Shown here: one piece after another, positions 1 to 9,184 of the stretch | Position numbering within the stretch: position 1 is the stretch's first letter | Layout: every line of letters begins with the position of its first letter | NCBI RefSeq assembly: GCF_000383615.1 | Contig: NZ_KB911601.1 | Span: forward strand, 89,064 to 153,063 | DNA from: Streptomyces canus 299MFChir4.1 | Lineage (GTDB): Bacteria; Actinomycetota; Actinomycetes; Streptomycetales; Streptomycetaceae | Length of the DNA: 64,000 bases | Direction: 5' to 3' | The notes under the pieces: generated by a model | What the model was told of the DNA's origin: nothing | The model's input: only the letters and a program-made list of their open reading frames with translations | The model's database searches: none | Translations under genes and position numbers: made by a program

Positions 1-1197
1 TCGGTCCGCGCGTTCGTCGAAGTCTTCCGCTCCACCGCCCGCCAGCAGGCAGGGGAGAGCGACGAGCGACACCGAGCAGGCCGGCCGCTCTCACCGATCG
101 ACGGCATCCCGTTCGCGGTAAAGGACATCATCGGCATGCAGGGACGGAAGATGTCGGCCGGGTCTCGTTCCGTCGACATCGTCCCGGCATCCGATGCGTC
201 GATCATTTCCCGGCTGCGCTCCGCCGGCGGCATCATCCTGGGCACGACCCGGATGCACGAGTTGGCTTACGGCCCGTCGGGGCTGAATGACTTCGACGGC
301 GGTGCCCGCAACCCGCGCTTCCCCGGAATCATCCCGGGCGGCTCCAGCAGCGGATCGGCAGCGGCCGTCGCGGCGGGCCTGTCACCGATCGCCCTCGGCT
401 CCGACACCGGAGGATCGATCCGGGCCCCCGCGACGCTCTGCGGGATCGTCGGATTCAAGCCAAGTTACGACCTCCTCCCGATCACCGGTGTTCATCCCAC
501 GGCCCCCACACTCGACCACCTCGGGTTCCTGACCTCCTCGGTGGAAGATGTCCGCATAGCGATGAACGTGTTCGCCGGCATCCCCCTCGCGGAGGAAGGA
601 CCGCACGCGGGGCGGCGGCTCGCCGTGTTCGACGATCCGGACCTGACCGTCGATCCGGCCATCGCGACGGCCCTCAGCAACGCCGTCGACGCACTGTCGG
701 ACCGCGGATGGCACGTCGAATCCGTTACGGCGCCGAGCGGTTTCGACGTGATGGATGTGTCCACCACGATCATGGCCTACGAGGCGTACCGCGTGAACCG
801 GGAGCGGTTGGAGACGGTACCCGAGCTCCTCGGAGCCGACGTGCGCGAACGCCTCGAAGACGGGGCACGCATCACGCGTGACCAGTACGAACACGCGCTG
901 GGCGAGGTGGACCGGGTGCGCACGGAGATGTCCGCGCTCGCCGCCCCCTTCGACGCACTGGTGAACGCGACCATCCCGATCACCGGACCAAGCATCGAAG
1001 CCGGGGCCCGCCCCGACGTCAGGCGCATGCTGATGCGCAACACACGACTCCAGAACCTGCTCGGAGTGCCGGCGATCTCGTTGCCCGGCGACCCGAGCGG
1101 TCCCGCGCCCTGGGGCATTCAGCTGTTCTCGCGGCGCGGGCGCGACGCGGCGCTCCTTGCATCCGCCGCCGCCGTCGCAAGCGACCTCGCAGGCTGA
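1..1197 (+). CDS. Amidase signature family protein, 5' end outside window
   Basis: The reading frame is open from the first base, so the start lies upstream; 398 residues are visible. Amidase signature enzymes hydrolyse C-N amide bonds with a Ser-cis-Ser-Lys triad. The visible protein carries the catalytic Lys in PFAVKD (about residue 42), the Gly/Ser-rich block GGSSSGSAAAVAAG with the cis-Ser (about residues 115-120), and SDTGGSIRAPA with the nucleophile Ser (about residue 139). The C-terminal NLLGVPAISLP segment is also typical. The substrate cannot be read from the sequence: glutamyl-tRNA amidotransferase subunit A, allophanate hydrolase and simple amidases share the fold. No gatB or gatC gene is visible on this side, so a catabolic amidase is more likely. 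The GntR gene downstream may be related but is not overlapping. Confidence 0.9.
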   Translation, partial: SVRAFVEVFRSTARQQAGESDERHRAGRPLSPIDGIPFAVKDIIGMQGRKMSAGSRSVDIVPASDASIISRLRSAGGIILGTTRMHELAYGPSGLNDFDGGARNPRFPGIIPGGSSSGSAAAVAAGLSPIALGSDTGGSIRAPATLCGIVGFKPSYDLLPITGVHPTAPTLDHLGFLTSSVEDVRIAMNVFAGIPLAEEGPHAGRRLAVFDDPDLTVDPAIATALSNAVDALSDRGWHVESVTAPSGFDVMDVSTTIMAYEAYRVNRERLETVPELLGADVRERLEDGARITRDQYEHALGEVDRVRTEMSALAAPFDALVNATIPITGPSIEAGARPDVRRMLMRNTRLQNLLGVPAISLPGDPSGPAPWGIQLFSRRGRDAALLASAAAVASDLAG

Positions 1198-1246
1198 TTT
1201 CCGACGGACGATCCGCGGAACCGGAGGTCGCCGCCGCTTCGCGACG

Positions 1247-1265
1247 TACTATGTGCAAGATAGTA
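1247..1265. promoter_or_regulatory. Palindrome upstream of gntR, candidate operator
   Basis: TACTAT (1247-1252), a 7-nt spacer, then ATAGTA (1260-1265) form a perfect dyad in otherwise GC-rich DNA. A -10-like TATACT (1264-1269) overlaps its right arm; no clear -35 box was found. It lies about 97 nt before the proposed regulator start. Autoregulation by the GntR protein is an inference. Confidence 0.45.
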
Positions 1266-1361
1266 TACTTCTGGTGTGGTCCCTGCACTGCTGCGGCCAA
1301 CCCGCGAGCCGGGCAGGGCCACGCCACGAGCCGTCGACGCAGGCGGGATGGAGAATCTTCG

Positions 1362-2018
1362 TTGCCGAAACTGCCCTTGGCCGACCGAATGCATGACGTA
1401 TTGCTCACGCAGCTGATGGACGGGTCACGCAAGCCGGGCGAACCCCTCAACATCGGGGCGCTCAGCCGTGAGCTCGAGGTCAGCCAGACACCTCTGCGCG
1501 AAGCACTCGCCCGCCTGGAGCACTCCGGGCTCGTACAGCGCGAGGCGCTCCGCGGCTATTTCGTGGCTCCTGCCTTCACAAAACGCGAAATGACGAAACT
1601 CGCCGCGGCCCGCGAGCTGATCGAGCCGGCGATCGCCGCCGAAAGCGCGCTGCGCCGCACGCCGGAGTTCCTGGACGAACTCGCGATCACTATCGAAGAG
1701 CTCGCCGAATCCGGCACGCAAGCCGACGCCGACGCCGACGCATTCCGCCTCTACTGGACCTCTGACGCCCGCTTCCACAACCTCATCGCGGCACAGGCCG
1801 ACAACATGTTCCTCGAGAGCGCCTTCCACGCGCTCAGCGGACACGTGCAGCGATTCCGGTTGTTCATGAAGGCGGGGCACGCACACGCCGGCCAGGCCGC
1901 GGTCGAGCATCAGCGCATCCTGGACGCCCTCGCCTCGGGTGATCCGACCGCAGCCGCGCAGGAGATGCTTTCCCACGTCAAAGCTGCCTCCGAGCGCGCC
2001 CTGTTGGAGCACCACTGA
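1362..2018 (+). CDS. GntR family transcriptional regulator (FadR/FCD type)
   Basis: The 218-residue product has an N-terminal winged helix (about residues 10-75) with the motifs LADRMHDVLLTQLMDG, PGEPLNIGALSRELEVSQ and TPLREALARLE. A C-terminal all-helical FCD ligand domain follows, with conserved ARELIEPAIA and DARFHNLIA, whose Asp and His residues usually bind metal or ligand. The start chosen is TTG 1362, because a GGGATGGAG ribosome-binding site lies 8 nt upstream and the helix before the HTH would be cut by the next start, ATG 1389. An upstream in-frame ATG at 1251 lies inside the palindrome and is less likely. Such regulators usually repress a neighbouring catabolic operon; the target here is not obvious. 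Confidence 0.88.
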   Translation: MPKLPLADRMHDVLLTQLMDGSRKPGEPLNIGALSRELEVSQTPLREALARLEHSGLVQREALRGYFVAPAFTKREMTKLAAARELIEPAIAAESALRRTPEFLDELAITIEELAESGTQADADADAFRLYWTSDARFHNLIAAQADNMFLESAFHALSGHVQRFRLFMKAGHAHAGQAAVEHQRILDALASGDPTAAAQEMLSHVKAASERALLEHH

Positions 2019-2168
2019 ACAGGGTCGCCACCGACTGGCCGGCAGTCCGCATGACACCGGCCAGTCGATCGAGACGGTCCGGCGACGGGCGCACCAACAT
2101 ACTCGAGTCCTGAAGAGGACCAGCTCGCCCGATCGGATGGCGGCACACCCATCCTCTGCAAGCGCCGC

Positions 2169-2201
2169 GTGGGTGGGGCCGCCGGCTGCGGTCCCACCCA
2201 C
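2169..2201. terminator. Hairpin between convergent gntR and peptidase genes
   Basis: Arms GTGGGTGGG (2169-2177) and CCCACCCAC (2193-2201) are exact complements around a 15-nt loop that is itself GC-rich. A second small hairpin follows (CCCGGG at about 2213 and 2225). No T-tract follows, as is common in streptomycetes. The position between two convergent 3' ends suggests a bidirectional terminator. Confidence 0.5.
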
Positions 2202-2237
2202 GAGGTGCGGTCCCGGGTGACCTCCCGGGGTGTGCCG

Positions 2238-5200
2238 TCAGCGCAGGCCGAAGGCCCGGGTGATCGTCTGCGAGACGGTGTTGCCCGCGCTGTCCCGGGC
2301 CCCGACCCGGAGGGTGGCGAAGCCGGCCGACCGCGGCGCGCGCAGGCTCGTCCGCCATCCGTCACCGGACCGGCTCAGGTCGGTCCGCTGCCAGGTCGCA
2401 CCGTCGTCGTACGAGATCTCGACGGACGGCTTGGCAAGGGCGGCGGCGGTGCCCGGCAGGTGCGAGGCGGTCACCGTCAGGCCGGCGTGCCGGTCGGCCC
2501 GGCCGGACTTGTCGGTGTTCACGGCGTAGTCGAGCTGGATCAGCGGCAGTGAGACCGTCGACTCGCTGCTGGTGACCGCGGAGGTGAAGTCCCACTCGGT
2601 CAGCGTGTGCCTCGAGTACGGGTTGGCCCAGGTGCCACGGTCGTTGTCGACGACCAGCCGGTAGGGCAGGCGCTCCGCGCCGAGACCGGGAACCCGCAGA
2701 TACTCGTAGGTACCCCAGTTGAGCTGCTGGTCGCCCTGGTACAGCGCCATCCAGTTCTTGACGTCGGCGTTCGCACCGGCCTCGCCGATGTGCCCCCCCG
2801 AGTCGCCCCAGCCCGGCGCGGTGATGTACATCGCGTCGAGGTAGCGCACCGGCTGGTAGTCGATCGGACCCATGCGGGGCCGCTGGATCGGGCCGAACCA
2901 GCTGACCTTGCCGGTCTTGCGCGCCGAGTAATGCAGCAGCTCCATCGAGTGCTGCCCGGTCTCGCCCAGGATGGAGGCGTCGTCCAGCCACGTGGCGTCG
3001 GCGGTGACCCAGTCGGTGCGCTCGCCCTGAGCGGGCGCGGTGAGCATGTTGCCGGCAGCCCAGCCGTTCCAGACGTCCGAACGGAACTCCAGTGCCTTGC
3101 CCTGCCGGTAGTTCCGGAAGGAGACGTTCACCCGGGCGAGATCCTTGGGCTCCTCGCGCCACGTCGGATCGGCGGGGGCGGCGCCCGTCCAGTGGTGCAC
3201 CACGTCGTAGACATAGTCGGTCGTTGGGTGCGACGTGACCTTCAGCGAAACCGGCCCGTGCCGGAGCGAACCGATCAGCTCGGCGCCCTGGTCCGCGTTG
3301 AGCGTCGCCACCGTCAGCGGGGCCGGGCTCTCCGGGCTCCAGGGGCTCTCGTCCCAGGGCTGCAGACGGCCGACGCCGTCATGGGCGACCAGCAGGAGCC
3401 GGGCACCGGCCGCCGCGGCGGCCTCCGCCTGCGCCTCGATCCCTTCCGTGCCGAGGCCTCGCACCACCACGGCCTTACCACGCACGTTGAGGCGTGCGAG
3501 CTCCTCGGCCGTGCCGTTGCCGGCGAAGACCGCCGTCAGGTTCCGGCTGCCGGCAGGCAGCGGCGTGGCCGCGCGCTTGACCAATGGGTCATTGAAGGTC
3601 GTCGACTTCGTGCTCACCGTCAGCGCGGGCTGCTCTAGGCGGAAGCGGGCGCCGACCTCGAACTTGCCGTCGGTGACCTTCTTACCGGTCGGCAGTACCC
3701 AGATGCTGTCGTACGACGGGTCGGGCAGCTCCACTGTCTGCACCAGGCTGTCGGTGAAGGTCCGGTTGACGTCCAGGCGCGGCGCGACGGCGGTGGTCTG
3801 CTGCGGTACGCGCGCCAGGATCTGGCGTGCCTTACGGCCGTCCAGGGTGACGGTGCGGTCCTCGTCCAGTTGCACGTCGTTGAAGGCGAGCAGTTCCATG
3901 CCGAGCGAGTGCGCCCCTTCGGCACCCTGCACGTCACCGATGAACCAGCCGCTGTAGTTGCCGGCGGGCAGCCGTGTCGTGCCGGTGCCGGACGCGTCGA
4001 GGTCCATCGACGCGAAGAGGTGCTCGGCGGTGAGGACGACCCGGCCGGCCAGCGGCTTGCCCGAACGGTCCTTCGCGACGACGGTCAGATCCTGCCGCTG
4101 TCCCTGTCGGGTCGCGCCGATCAGGGTCCGGGCACGGACGGCTCCGGTGCCGTCCGTGCCGGTGATCACGGCGCTGACCGACTCGTCGCCCGCCAGCTTG
4201 TCCGGAGCCGCAGTCAGCGTGACCTTGGCGGTGCCGTGCGCGGGCACGGTCACGTGGTCCTCGGAGAGGCTGAACATCCCGGCCGGGACGGTGCCGTTGA
4301 CCGCCAGGTCGAGGCTCACCGGGGCGTCGCCGACGTTGGTGTACGTCACCGTCTGGGCATCGGTCTCCCCGGGCTTCAGGGGCCACTGGTGGAAACCGGA
4401 GTAGGCGGTCGCGGTGGCGAAGACCGTGGTGTGCACGGCCGCCAGTGCGTCGAGCCGACCGGCGCCCGCCTGGTACGGGGTGTACGCCGGGGTGGCCTTG
4501 ACGCTGCTGACCAGCGCCTCCTTGAGCTGGGTGCCCGTCCAGTCGGGGTGTTCGGAGGCGAGGAGCGCGACAGCGCCGGCAACGTGCGGCGTGGCCATCG
4601 ACGTGCCGCTCATCGTGGTGTAGTAGCCGGAACCGCGTGTGTAGTGCGAGCGCGCCGCGACGATGCCGACGCCGGGCGCGGTGATCTCGGGCTTCAGCCC
4701 GCCGTCGCCACCACGCGGGCCCTGGCTGGAGAAGTCGGCGAGTGTGTCGGTGGAGTCCACGGCACCGACGGTCAGCGCGGAGTCCGCGGCGCCGGGGCTG
4801 CTGATGGAATGCGGACCGCTGTTGCCGGCCGCGACGACGAACAACGCGCCTGTTTCGTGGCTGAGTTCGTCGGCGGCCTGGCTCATCGGGTCGGTTTTGT
4901 CACCGTCGCCGCCCAGGCTCATACTGATGATCCTGGCCTTCTGGTCGCGGGCGGCCCACTCCATGCCCGCGATGATCCAGGATTCCTGGCCTCTGCCCTC
5001 GGCGTTGAGCACCTTGCCGACGGCCAGCCGGGCGCCGGAGGCGACACCTCGCTCCGTGCCCCCGGAGGCGCTGCCTGTTCCGGCGATGGTCGAGGCGACG
5101 TGCGTGCCATGGCCGTTGTAGTCGGTGATGTCGTTCTCGTCGGGGACGAAGCTGGCGCCGTCGGAGACCTGTCCGACCAGGTCCGGGTGTTCGGTGTCCG

Positions 5201-5966
5201 CGCCGGTGTCAAGCATCGCGACCTTCACGCCCTGGCCGGTGTCACCCTCCGCCCATATCTTCGGCGCGCCGATCTGAGCAGTGGAGTCGGCCAGGTCGGC
5301 CGACACCCTGCCGTCCAGCCACACGTGGGCGACGCCGCCCGCGAGGGACGACTGGGAGGACCGGGCCGCCGCGCCGGCACCCCCGGTGAGCGAGGACCAG
5401 AACTCCGGTGCCTGCGTGTGGTTCTGTGCGAGGGCCGCGCCCTGGATGCTGTCCAGGCGGCGGACATCGGCCGAGCCGGTGATCTTCGTCCGGGTGCGGG
5501 CCTTGGCTGCGGCTCCGGTGTAGCGCACGATCAGCGGGAGCCGGGAGCTGTGCGCGTCGTCGTAGCCCTCGGCGATCAGCCGCGTCACGTTGAAGAGCTG
5601 CTTGTCGAGTGTGCCGGCGCTCACGTACGGCAGGGCGGCGTCGGGATACACATAGGTGGCGCCGTCCACGACAGCGCGGTGGAAGCCGGTGGCAGCTCCG
5701 CTCGCGGGCTGGAAGGAGCGCACGATGGAGCCGTCGGCGGCGGTCCCGATGGTGACCTTGTCACCCGTGATCAGGGTGACGGTGTGCGTGCCGACACCGT
5801 CGGGGGTCTGGTGTTCGGCGTCGTGGGGCGACACCTCACCGGCGGAGTACGCGGGCACAGCGGCAGCGGCCGGTACGACGCCGAGTACGAGAGCGGCCGC
5901 CGCGGCAAGGGCGATTGGCCCGGACCGGGGTGTCGGCCCGGATCTGGGGATGGGAACCTTGGGCAA
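2238..5966 (-). CDS. Secreted S8 (subtilisin-like) serine peptidase, large multidomain
   Basis: A 1242-residue exported endopeptidase. The start is TTG 5966, with AGGAG 7 nt upstream; a longer frame to 6026 has no comparable site. A signal peptide occupies about residues 1-40 (PRSGP, then a hydrophobic Ala/Leu/Val stretch ending near AAAAVPAYSAG). The catalytic triad is visible: Asp in AMLDTGADTEHPDL (about 252), His in NGHGTHVAS (about 284) and Ser in SGTSMATPH (about 454). A protease-associated domain is inserted near residue 850-900 (VRGKAVVVRGLG). The long C-terminal part is beta-rich and probably processes or binds substrate. A pro-region precedes the peptidase domain. The gene stands alone, convergent with gntR. 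Confidence 0.93.
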   Translation of the reverse strand: MPKVPIPRSGPTPRSGPIALAAAAALVLGVVPAAAAVPAYSAGEVSPHDAEHQTPDGVGTHTVTLITGDKVTIGTAADGSIVRSFQPASGAATGFHRAVVDGATYVYPDAALPYVSAGTLDKQLFNVTRLIAEGYDDAHSSRLPLIVRYTGAAAKARTRTKITGSADVRRLDSIQGAALAQNHTQAPEFWSSLTGGAGAAARSSQSSLAGGVAHVWLDGRVSADLADSTAQIGAPKIWAEGDTGQGVKVAMLDTGADTEHPDLVGQVSDGASFVPDENDITDYNGHGTHVASTIAGTGSASGGTERGVASGARLAVGKVLNAEGRGQESWIIAGMEWAARDQKARIISMSLGGDGDKTDPMSQAADELSHETGALFVVAAGNSGPHSISSPGAADSALTVGAVDSTDTLADFSSQGPRGGDGGLKPEITAPGVGIVAARSHYTRGSGYYTTMSGTSMATPHVAGAVALLASEHPDWTGTQLKEALVSSVKATPAYTPYQAGAGRLDALAAVHTTVFATATAYSGFHQWPLKPGETDAQTVTYTNVGDAPVSLDLAVNGTVPAGMFSLSEDHVTVPAHGTAKVTLTAAPDKLAGDESVSAVITGTDGTGAVRARTLIGATRQGQRQDLTVVAKDRSGKPLAGRVVLTAEHLFASMDLDASGTGTTRLPAGNYSGWFIGDVQGAEGAHSLGMELLAFNDVQLDEDRTVTLDGRKARQILARVPQQTTAVAPRLDVNRTFTDSLVQTVELPDPSYDSIWVLPTGKKVTDGKFEVGARFRLEQPALTVSTKSTTFNDPLVKRAATPLPAGSRNLTAVFAGNGTAEELARLNVRGKAVVVRGLGTEGIEAQAEAAAAAGARLLLVAHDGVGRLQPWDESPWSPESPAPLTVATLNADQGAELIGSLRHGPVSLKVTSHPTTDYVYDVVHHWTGAAPADPTWREEPKDLARVNVSFRNYRQGKALEFRSDVWNGWAAGNMLTAPAQGERTDWVTADATWLDDASILGETGQHSMELLHYSARKTGKVSWFGPIQRPRMGPIDYQPVRYLDAMYITAPGWGDSGGHIGEAGANADVKNWMALYQGDQQLNWGTYEYLRVPGLGAERLPYRLVVDNDRGTWANPYSRHTLTEWDFTSAVTSSESTVSLPLIQLDYAVNTDKSGRADRHAGLTVTASHLPGTAAALAKPSVEISYDDGATWQRTDLSRSGDGWRTSLRAPRSAGFATLRVGARDSAGNTVSQTITRAFGLR

Positions 5967-6119
5967 GAAGGACTCCTGAGGCGCGGTGAAGAGGGAAAGA
6001 TCGTTCGATCTTCCGGCCTCCCCCACCGCCGTTCAAGCGGTCGCACTGTCGCTCTTGCGTCATGGCGCAGGTGCGCCGCGAGCAGACGGGTTGGTCGGCC
6101 ATCACCCGTCCCGGGACCT

Positions 6120-6300
6120 CTGTGTGTTCGTTGAATTGACGGGGCGGTCGAGGCGGGTGGAAGGTGCCGTCGCGGAGCATGACGAAGAGAACGTCTGCCC
6201 GGCGGCGGGCGAGGCGGAGGATGGCCTGGGTGTGGTGCTCGCCCTGCTTGATCTTCTTGTCGTAGTAGCGCGCGAGGCCACGACCAGGACGGTGGCGCTA
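6120..6300 (-). pseudogene. IS110-type transposase, C-terminal fragment
   Basis: On the minus strand the frame read from about 6275 downwards gives RYYDKKIKQGEHHTQAI followed by LARRRADVLFVMLRDGTF. This matches the end of IS110-family transposases (Y-D-K/R-K, HTQAL, ALARRR.DVL.AMLRDG). Nothing upstream in the frame resembles the RuvC-like catalytic part, so only a relic remains. It is fused directly behind the integrase fragment at 6300-6400. Recognition is from memory of the family consensus. Confidence 0.6.
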
Positions 6301-6405
6301 CGGAGGGGCTCGCCTTTGAGAACCGCGTCGAACGACTCGGTGAACGCGTTGTCCGCGCTCGTGCCGACCGCGCCAAGGACTGCCGCACCCCAACTTGCCG
6401 CGACA
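6300..6405 (-). pseudogene. IS3/IS481-type integrase-core fragment
   Basis: The minus-strand translation reads GAVGTSADNAFTESF and then DAVLKGEPLR. This corresponds to the DDE integrase-core motif around the catalytic Glu (GTSADNALAESFNAALKRE in intact elements). Only about 35 residues survive between unrelated sequences. It is a fossil of a different element from its IS110 and IS5 neighbours. Confidence 0.55.
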
Positions 6406-6469
6406 GCGGCGAATCACGAGAGGACGTCTGACGCAGGTTCGGTTGACGGGTGCGATCACGCGGCCTGGA

Positions 6470-6650
6470 GGGCCTGTCGTCCGGGTTTGAAGTGACGGCC
6501 TCGATGAAGGTCGTGTTGCGTGTGGATACCCGCGACCATGGGCTTCAGGCCCTCGCTGTCGTGGAGACCGGGGGCGGGCCGTTCTCGTCCGACAGGATGT
6601 GCGTCTTGGAACCCGGCTCTTGCTGCGGACCCGCGGCCTCGGTACTTCTC
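6470..6650 (-). pseudogene. IS5-type DDE transposase fragment with frameshift
   Basis: The minus strand first reads EPGSKTHILSDENGPP, then changes frame to HDSEGLKPMVAGIHTQHD and RGRHFKPGR. In intact IS5-group transposases these two blocks are joined by about 20 residues, so a short internal deletion with a frame change has occurred. The fragment ends at the stop of the downstream XRE gene. Confidence 0.6.
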
Positions 6651-6662
6651 TCCGGTGCGGTA

Positions 6663-7523
6663 CTACGCCCTGTTAAGAGAAACATTGACGGCTGATACGC
6701 GAAGAAAATCGAGCTGTTCCGCCGCCTTCGTTGCCGCTGCTGCGGTATAGATGACGATTTTGAGGTCAGATCCGGGGAGCGTGAGGACATCGCAGTCGAG
6801 AGTGATGTCCCCGACGAGGGGATGGCTGACGGTTTTACGATCGTGCAGGTGGTGCCCGACAAAACCTTCGGCCCACAACTGAGCGAAACGTCGGCTGCGC
6901 GTCCGGCATTCATCAATCATCTGATTCAGGCCCGGGTCATCGGAGAAATTTCCCTGTGCGGTGCGCAAGTCTGCGACAAGGGCGGTTTCAATGGCCTCCT
7001 GGCCGCGCTCCGAACGTATAGGCCAACGCTTGTGTTCAGGATCGGGCAGGAACGTTTCCAGAACGAAATTGCGTCGGCTTCTTGGAATGAGCGCGGGATC
7101 GCCGACGAGCGAGACCCAGAGCGACGTCCAGGTGATGAGAGTCCAGTCCGCGGCGAAAACCGCGACAGGTTGCTCTCTCAGGCCGGCGATCAGGCGTTGC
7201 ACGCTGGGAGGGATGTGTGTCGAGATCCGAGCTGAGGACGGCGACGGCAGATGTGCGAGCCGGTAGAGGTGATCACGTTCGGCTTCGTCCAGTTGAAGGG
7301 CGCGGGCCAAAGCGTCCACGATTTGGCCCGACGGTCGAGTTGCCCGGCCCTGCTCGAGTCGCATCAGGTAATCCACGGAGATTCCTGCAAGCGCAGCCAG
7401 CTCCTCGCGTCGCAGTCCCAAGACGCGGCGCTTACCAACCTGCGGAAGTCCTGCGTCTGATGGCGAAAGCCGGCTGCGCCATCGTCGGATGGCGGCGCCC
7501 AATCGATTTCCCTCATCGCTCAC
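6663..7523 (-). CDS. XRE family regulator with MmyB-like ligand domain
   Basis: A 286-residue DNA-binding protein. Residues about 10-80 hold a helix-turn-helix of the lambda-repressor type (LGLRREELAALAGISVDYL, MRLEQGRATRPS). The rest matches the MmyB-like ligand-binding domain common in actinomycetes (VAVFAADWTLITWTSLWVSLVGDP). GTG 7523 is preferred over the upstream ATG 7598, because the family normally begins just before LGAAIRRWR and a G-rich site precedes the GTG. The gene is divergent from the SDR at 7704. In this family the regulator often represses the adjacent SDR or oxidoreductase gene, which is the likely arrangement here. Confidence 0.85.
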   Translation of the reverse strand: MSDEGNRLGAAIRRWRSRLSPSDAGLPQVGKRRVLGLRREELAALAGISVDYLMRLEQGRATRPSGQIVDALARALQLDEAERDHLYRLAHLPSPSSARISTHIPPSVQRLIAGLREQPVAVFAADWTLITWTSLWVSLVGDPALIPRSRRNFVLETFLPDPEHKRWPIRSERGQEAIETALVADLRTAQGNFSDDPGLNQMIDECRTRSRRFAQLWAEGFVGHHLHDRKTVSHPLVGDITLDCDVLTLPGSDLKIVIYTAAAATKAAEQLDFLRVSAVNVSLNRA

Positions 7524-7540
7524 GTACCCCAGTATGAGCG
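7517..7540. promoter_or_regulatory. Inverted repeat over the XRE gene start
   Basis: CGCTCA (7517-7522) and TGAGCG (7535-7540) are exact complements with a 12-nt spacer. The site covers the GTG start and faces the divergent SDR promoter region, so it could be the regulator's operator. The short arms leave chance as a real alternative. Confidence 0.3.
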
Positions 7541-7703
7541 CACTGCGCTTGAAGAGGGTGGTACGGCGAGTCCTATGGACACACAGGGCTTTGGTCAACG
7601 TCGGCCCTCAAGCCAAGATGAGAGCACCTAGGGCGAGCAGATGCCCGGCAGGACGAACGCCGGGGCCGCTGCCCTTTGAACCCCTACCGAGAGGAAGAAA
7701 CTG

Positions 7704-8477
7704 ATGCCCGCCAACGTTTCCGGCCTTCTGGACGGCAAGTCCACTCTCATCATCGGCGCCAGCCAGGGAATCGGCGCGGCCGCCGCCCGCCATTTCGCTA
7801 CTCAGGGCGCCCGCCTCGTCATCGGTGCGCGAAGCCTCGAGACGCTTGAGAAACTGCGCGACGAACTGCGCGCCCAAGGCTCTGAGGTGGAAGCCGTTCG
7901 TGTGGACGTCACCGACCGCGCCAGCATCGACGCCGCTGTTCAAAGGGCCGTCGATGCCTACGGTCGTCTGGACGCGGCGTTCAACAACGCCGGGATCGAC
8001 GCCGTGGCACCGTTCCACGAGCACACCGAAGAAATGTATGACCGTGTGATGGACATCGACCTCAAAGGCGTCTTCATGTCGATGCAAGCCGAGATCAAAG
8101 CGATGCTCGTCGCCGAGGGTGGCGCGATCGTCAACACCAGCAGCGTCGGCGGTTTGATCGGCAATTACGGTCTGGCCCCCTACATCGCCGCGAAGCATGG
8201 TGTGATCGGCCTGACCAAATCCGCTGCTTTTGAATACGGTCAGCGGAACCTGCGTGTCAACGTCGTGGCTCCTGGGTCCACCGCCACCGAGATGTTCTTG
8301 GGCGGCATGGAACACGCCCCTGCCGAGATCGTCGCGCGGTTCAACACCTTCAGCCCGATGCACCGGCTGGGCGAGCCGGTGGAGGTCGCCGCAGCGGCTG
8401 CCTGGCTCCTATCGGACCAGGCGAGTTTCGTCACCGGTGCCACCGTTCCCGTCGACGGTGGCTTCACCGCGGCCTGA
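7704..8477 (+). CDS. SDR family NAD(P)-dependent oxidoreductase
   Basis: A 257-residue classical short-chain dehydrogenase. The nucleotide-binding motif is GASQGIGAAAA (about residues 18-28), NNAG is at about 95, and the catalytic Ser-Tyr-Lys is seen as NTSSVGG, then YIAAKHG (about residues 159-163). The C-terminus ends with FVTGATVPVDGGF, the usual dimer-forming tail. GAGAGGAAG sits 7 nt before the ATG. The arginine in GARSLE after beta-strand 2 suggests NADP. The substrate is unknown. It is divergent from the XRE gene at 6663-7523, which probably regulates it. Confidence 0.92.
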   Translation: MPANVSGLLDGKSTLIIGASQGIGAAAARHFATQGARLVIGARSLETLEKLRDELRAQGSEVEAVRVDVTDRASIDAAVQRAVDAYGRLDAAFNNAGIDAVAPFHEHTEEMYDRVMDIDLKGVFMSMQAEIKAMLVAEGGAIVNTSSVGGLIGNYGLAPYIAAKHGVIGLTKSAAFEYGQRNLRVNVVAPGSTATEMFLGGMEHAPAEIVARFNTFSPMHRLGEPVEVAAAAAWLLSDQASFVTGATVPVDGGFTAA

Positions 8478-8637
8478 CTCACAACACGGCACCGGTTGGG
8501 CAGGGCGACGGGCAGCGCTTGGGACCAGCGGCGACGAACTCGCCATCGGGATTACGGCGCAGGCTGTATTGCCAGTCTGCGTACCCAAGCGAGAATCCGG
8601 TTGCCTGAACTGCCAGTCCGTCCACAGACTCGCGATC

Positions 8638-9176
8638 ATGCTGTCTGACGCGCGTGCCCGAACCCTCGAACGCTTCCGGTGGATCGGCGGGCACGCCGAC
8701 GTCTGGCAGATCTTCCGCGCCCCTGAGGCTCTAGCCTCGGTGGTCCGCGGTCTGGCGGAGCCGTCCGGGGCGACGGCGTCACGGCCGTCTGCGGCATCGA
8801 GTCGCGGGGATTCCTGCTCGGCGCGGCGGTGGCCGTCGAGCTCGGTGTTGGCATTGTCGCAGTACGCAAGGGGGAGGGGATCTTCCCGGGGAAGAAGGTC
8901 ACCCGGCGCAGCGACCCCGACTACCGGGGCACTCGTCAGGAACTGCGTCTGCAGCGGGCGGCAGTGGGTCCCGGGGACCGGGTGCTACTGGTCGACGACT
9001 GGATTGAAACGGGCAGCCAGGCGTCGGCCGTGCGGTCGATGGTCGAGGAGTGTGGCGGTCAGTGGGCCGGCTGCTCCGTCGTGGTCGATCAGATGGCCCC
9101 GGCCGGGCGGGCGGATCTGGGTGTCCGGAGCATCATCACCGCTGCCGAACTTCCGACTTGGGATGAGCCGTCCTGA
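8638..9176 (+). pseudogene. Phosphoribosyltransferase (adenine type), frameshifted
   Basis: Type I PRTases transfer a phosphoribosyl group from PRPP to a base. The N-terminal part starts at ATG 8638 (LSDARARTLERFRWI) and runs to about 8760. The remainder is in the next frame: GDGVTAVCGIESRGFL, KGEGIFPGKK and the PRPP loop VLLVDDWIETGSQ. Joining the frames needs one extra base near 8762, where ccgtccgg would be expected as ccgttccgg. The downstream 3' half could start by itself at GTG 8829, but would lack the first domain. Either a recent inactivation or a sequencing error is possible. The usual apt context (relA, secDF) is absent. Confidence 0.7.
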
Positions 9177-9184
9177 CTGGGCCG

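Noticed and set aside
3870..6134. Long open frame (754 codons) antisense to the S8 peptidase
   Set aside because: It arises from the GC codon bias of the opposite strand; it is Gly/Arg/Ala/Val-rich, has no motif or ribosome-binding site, and the peptidase has a full catalytic triad.
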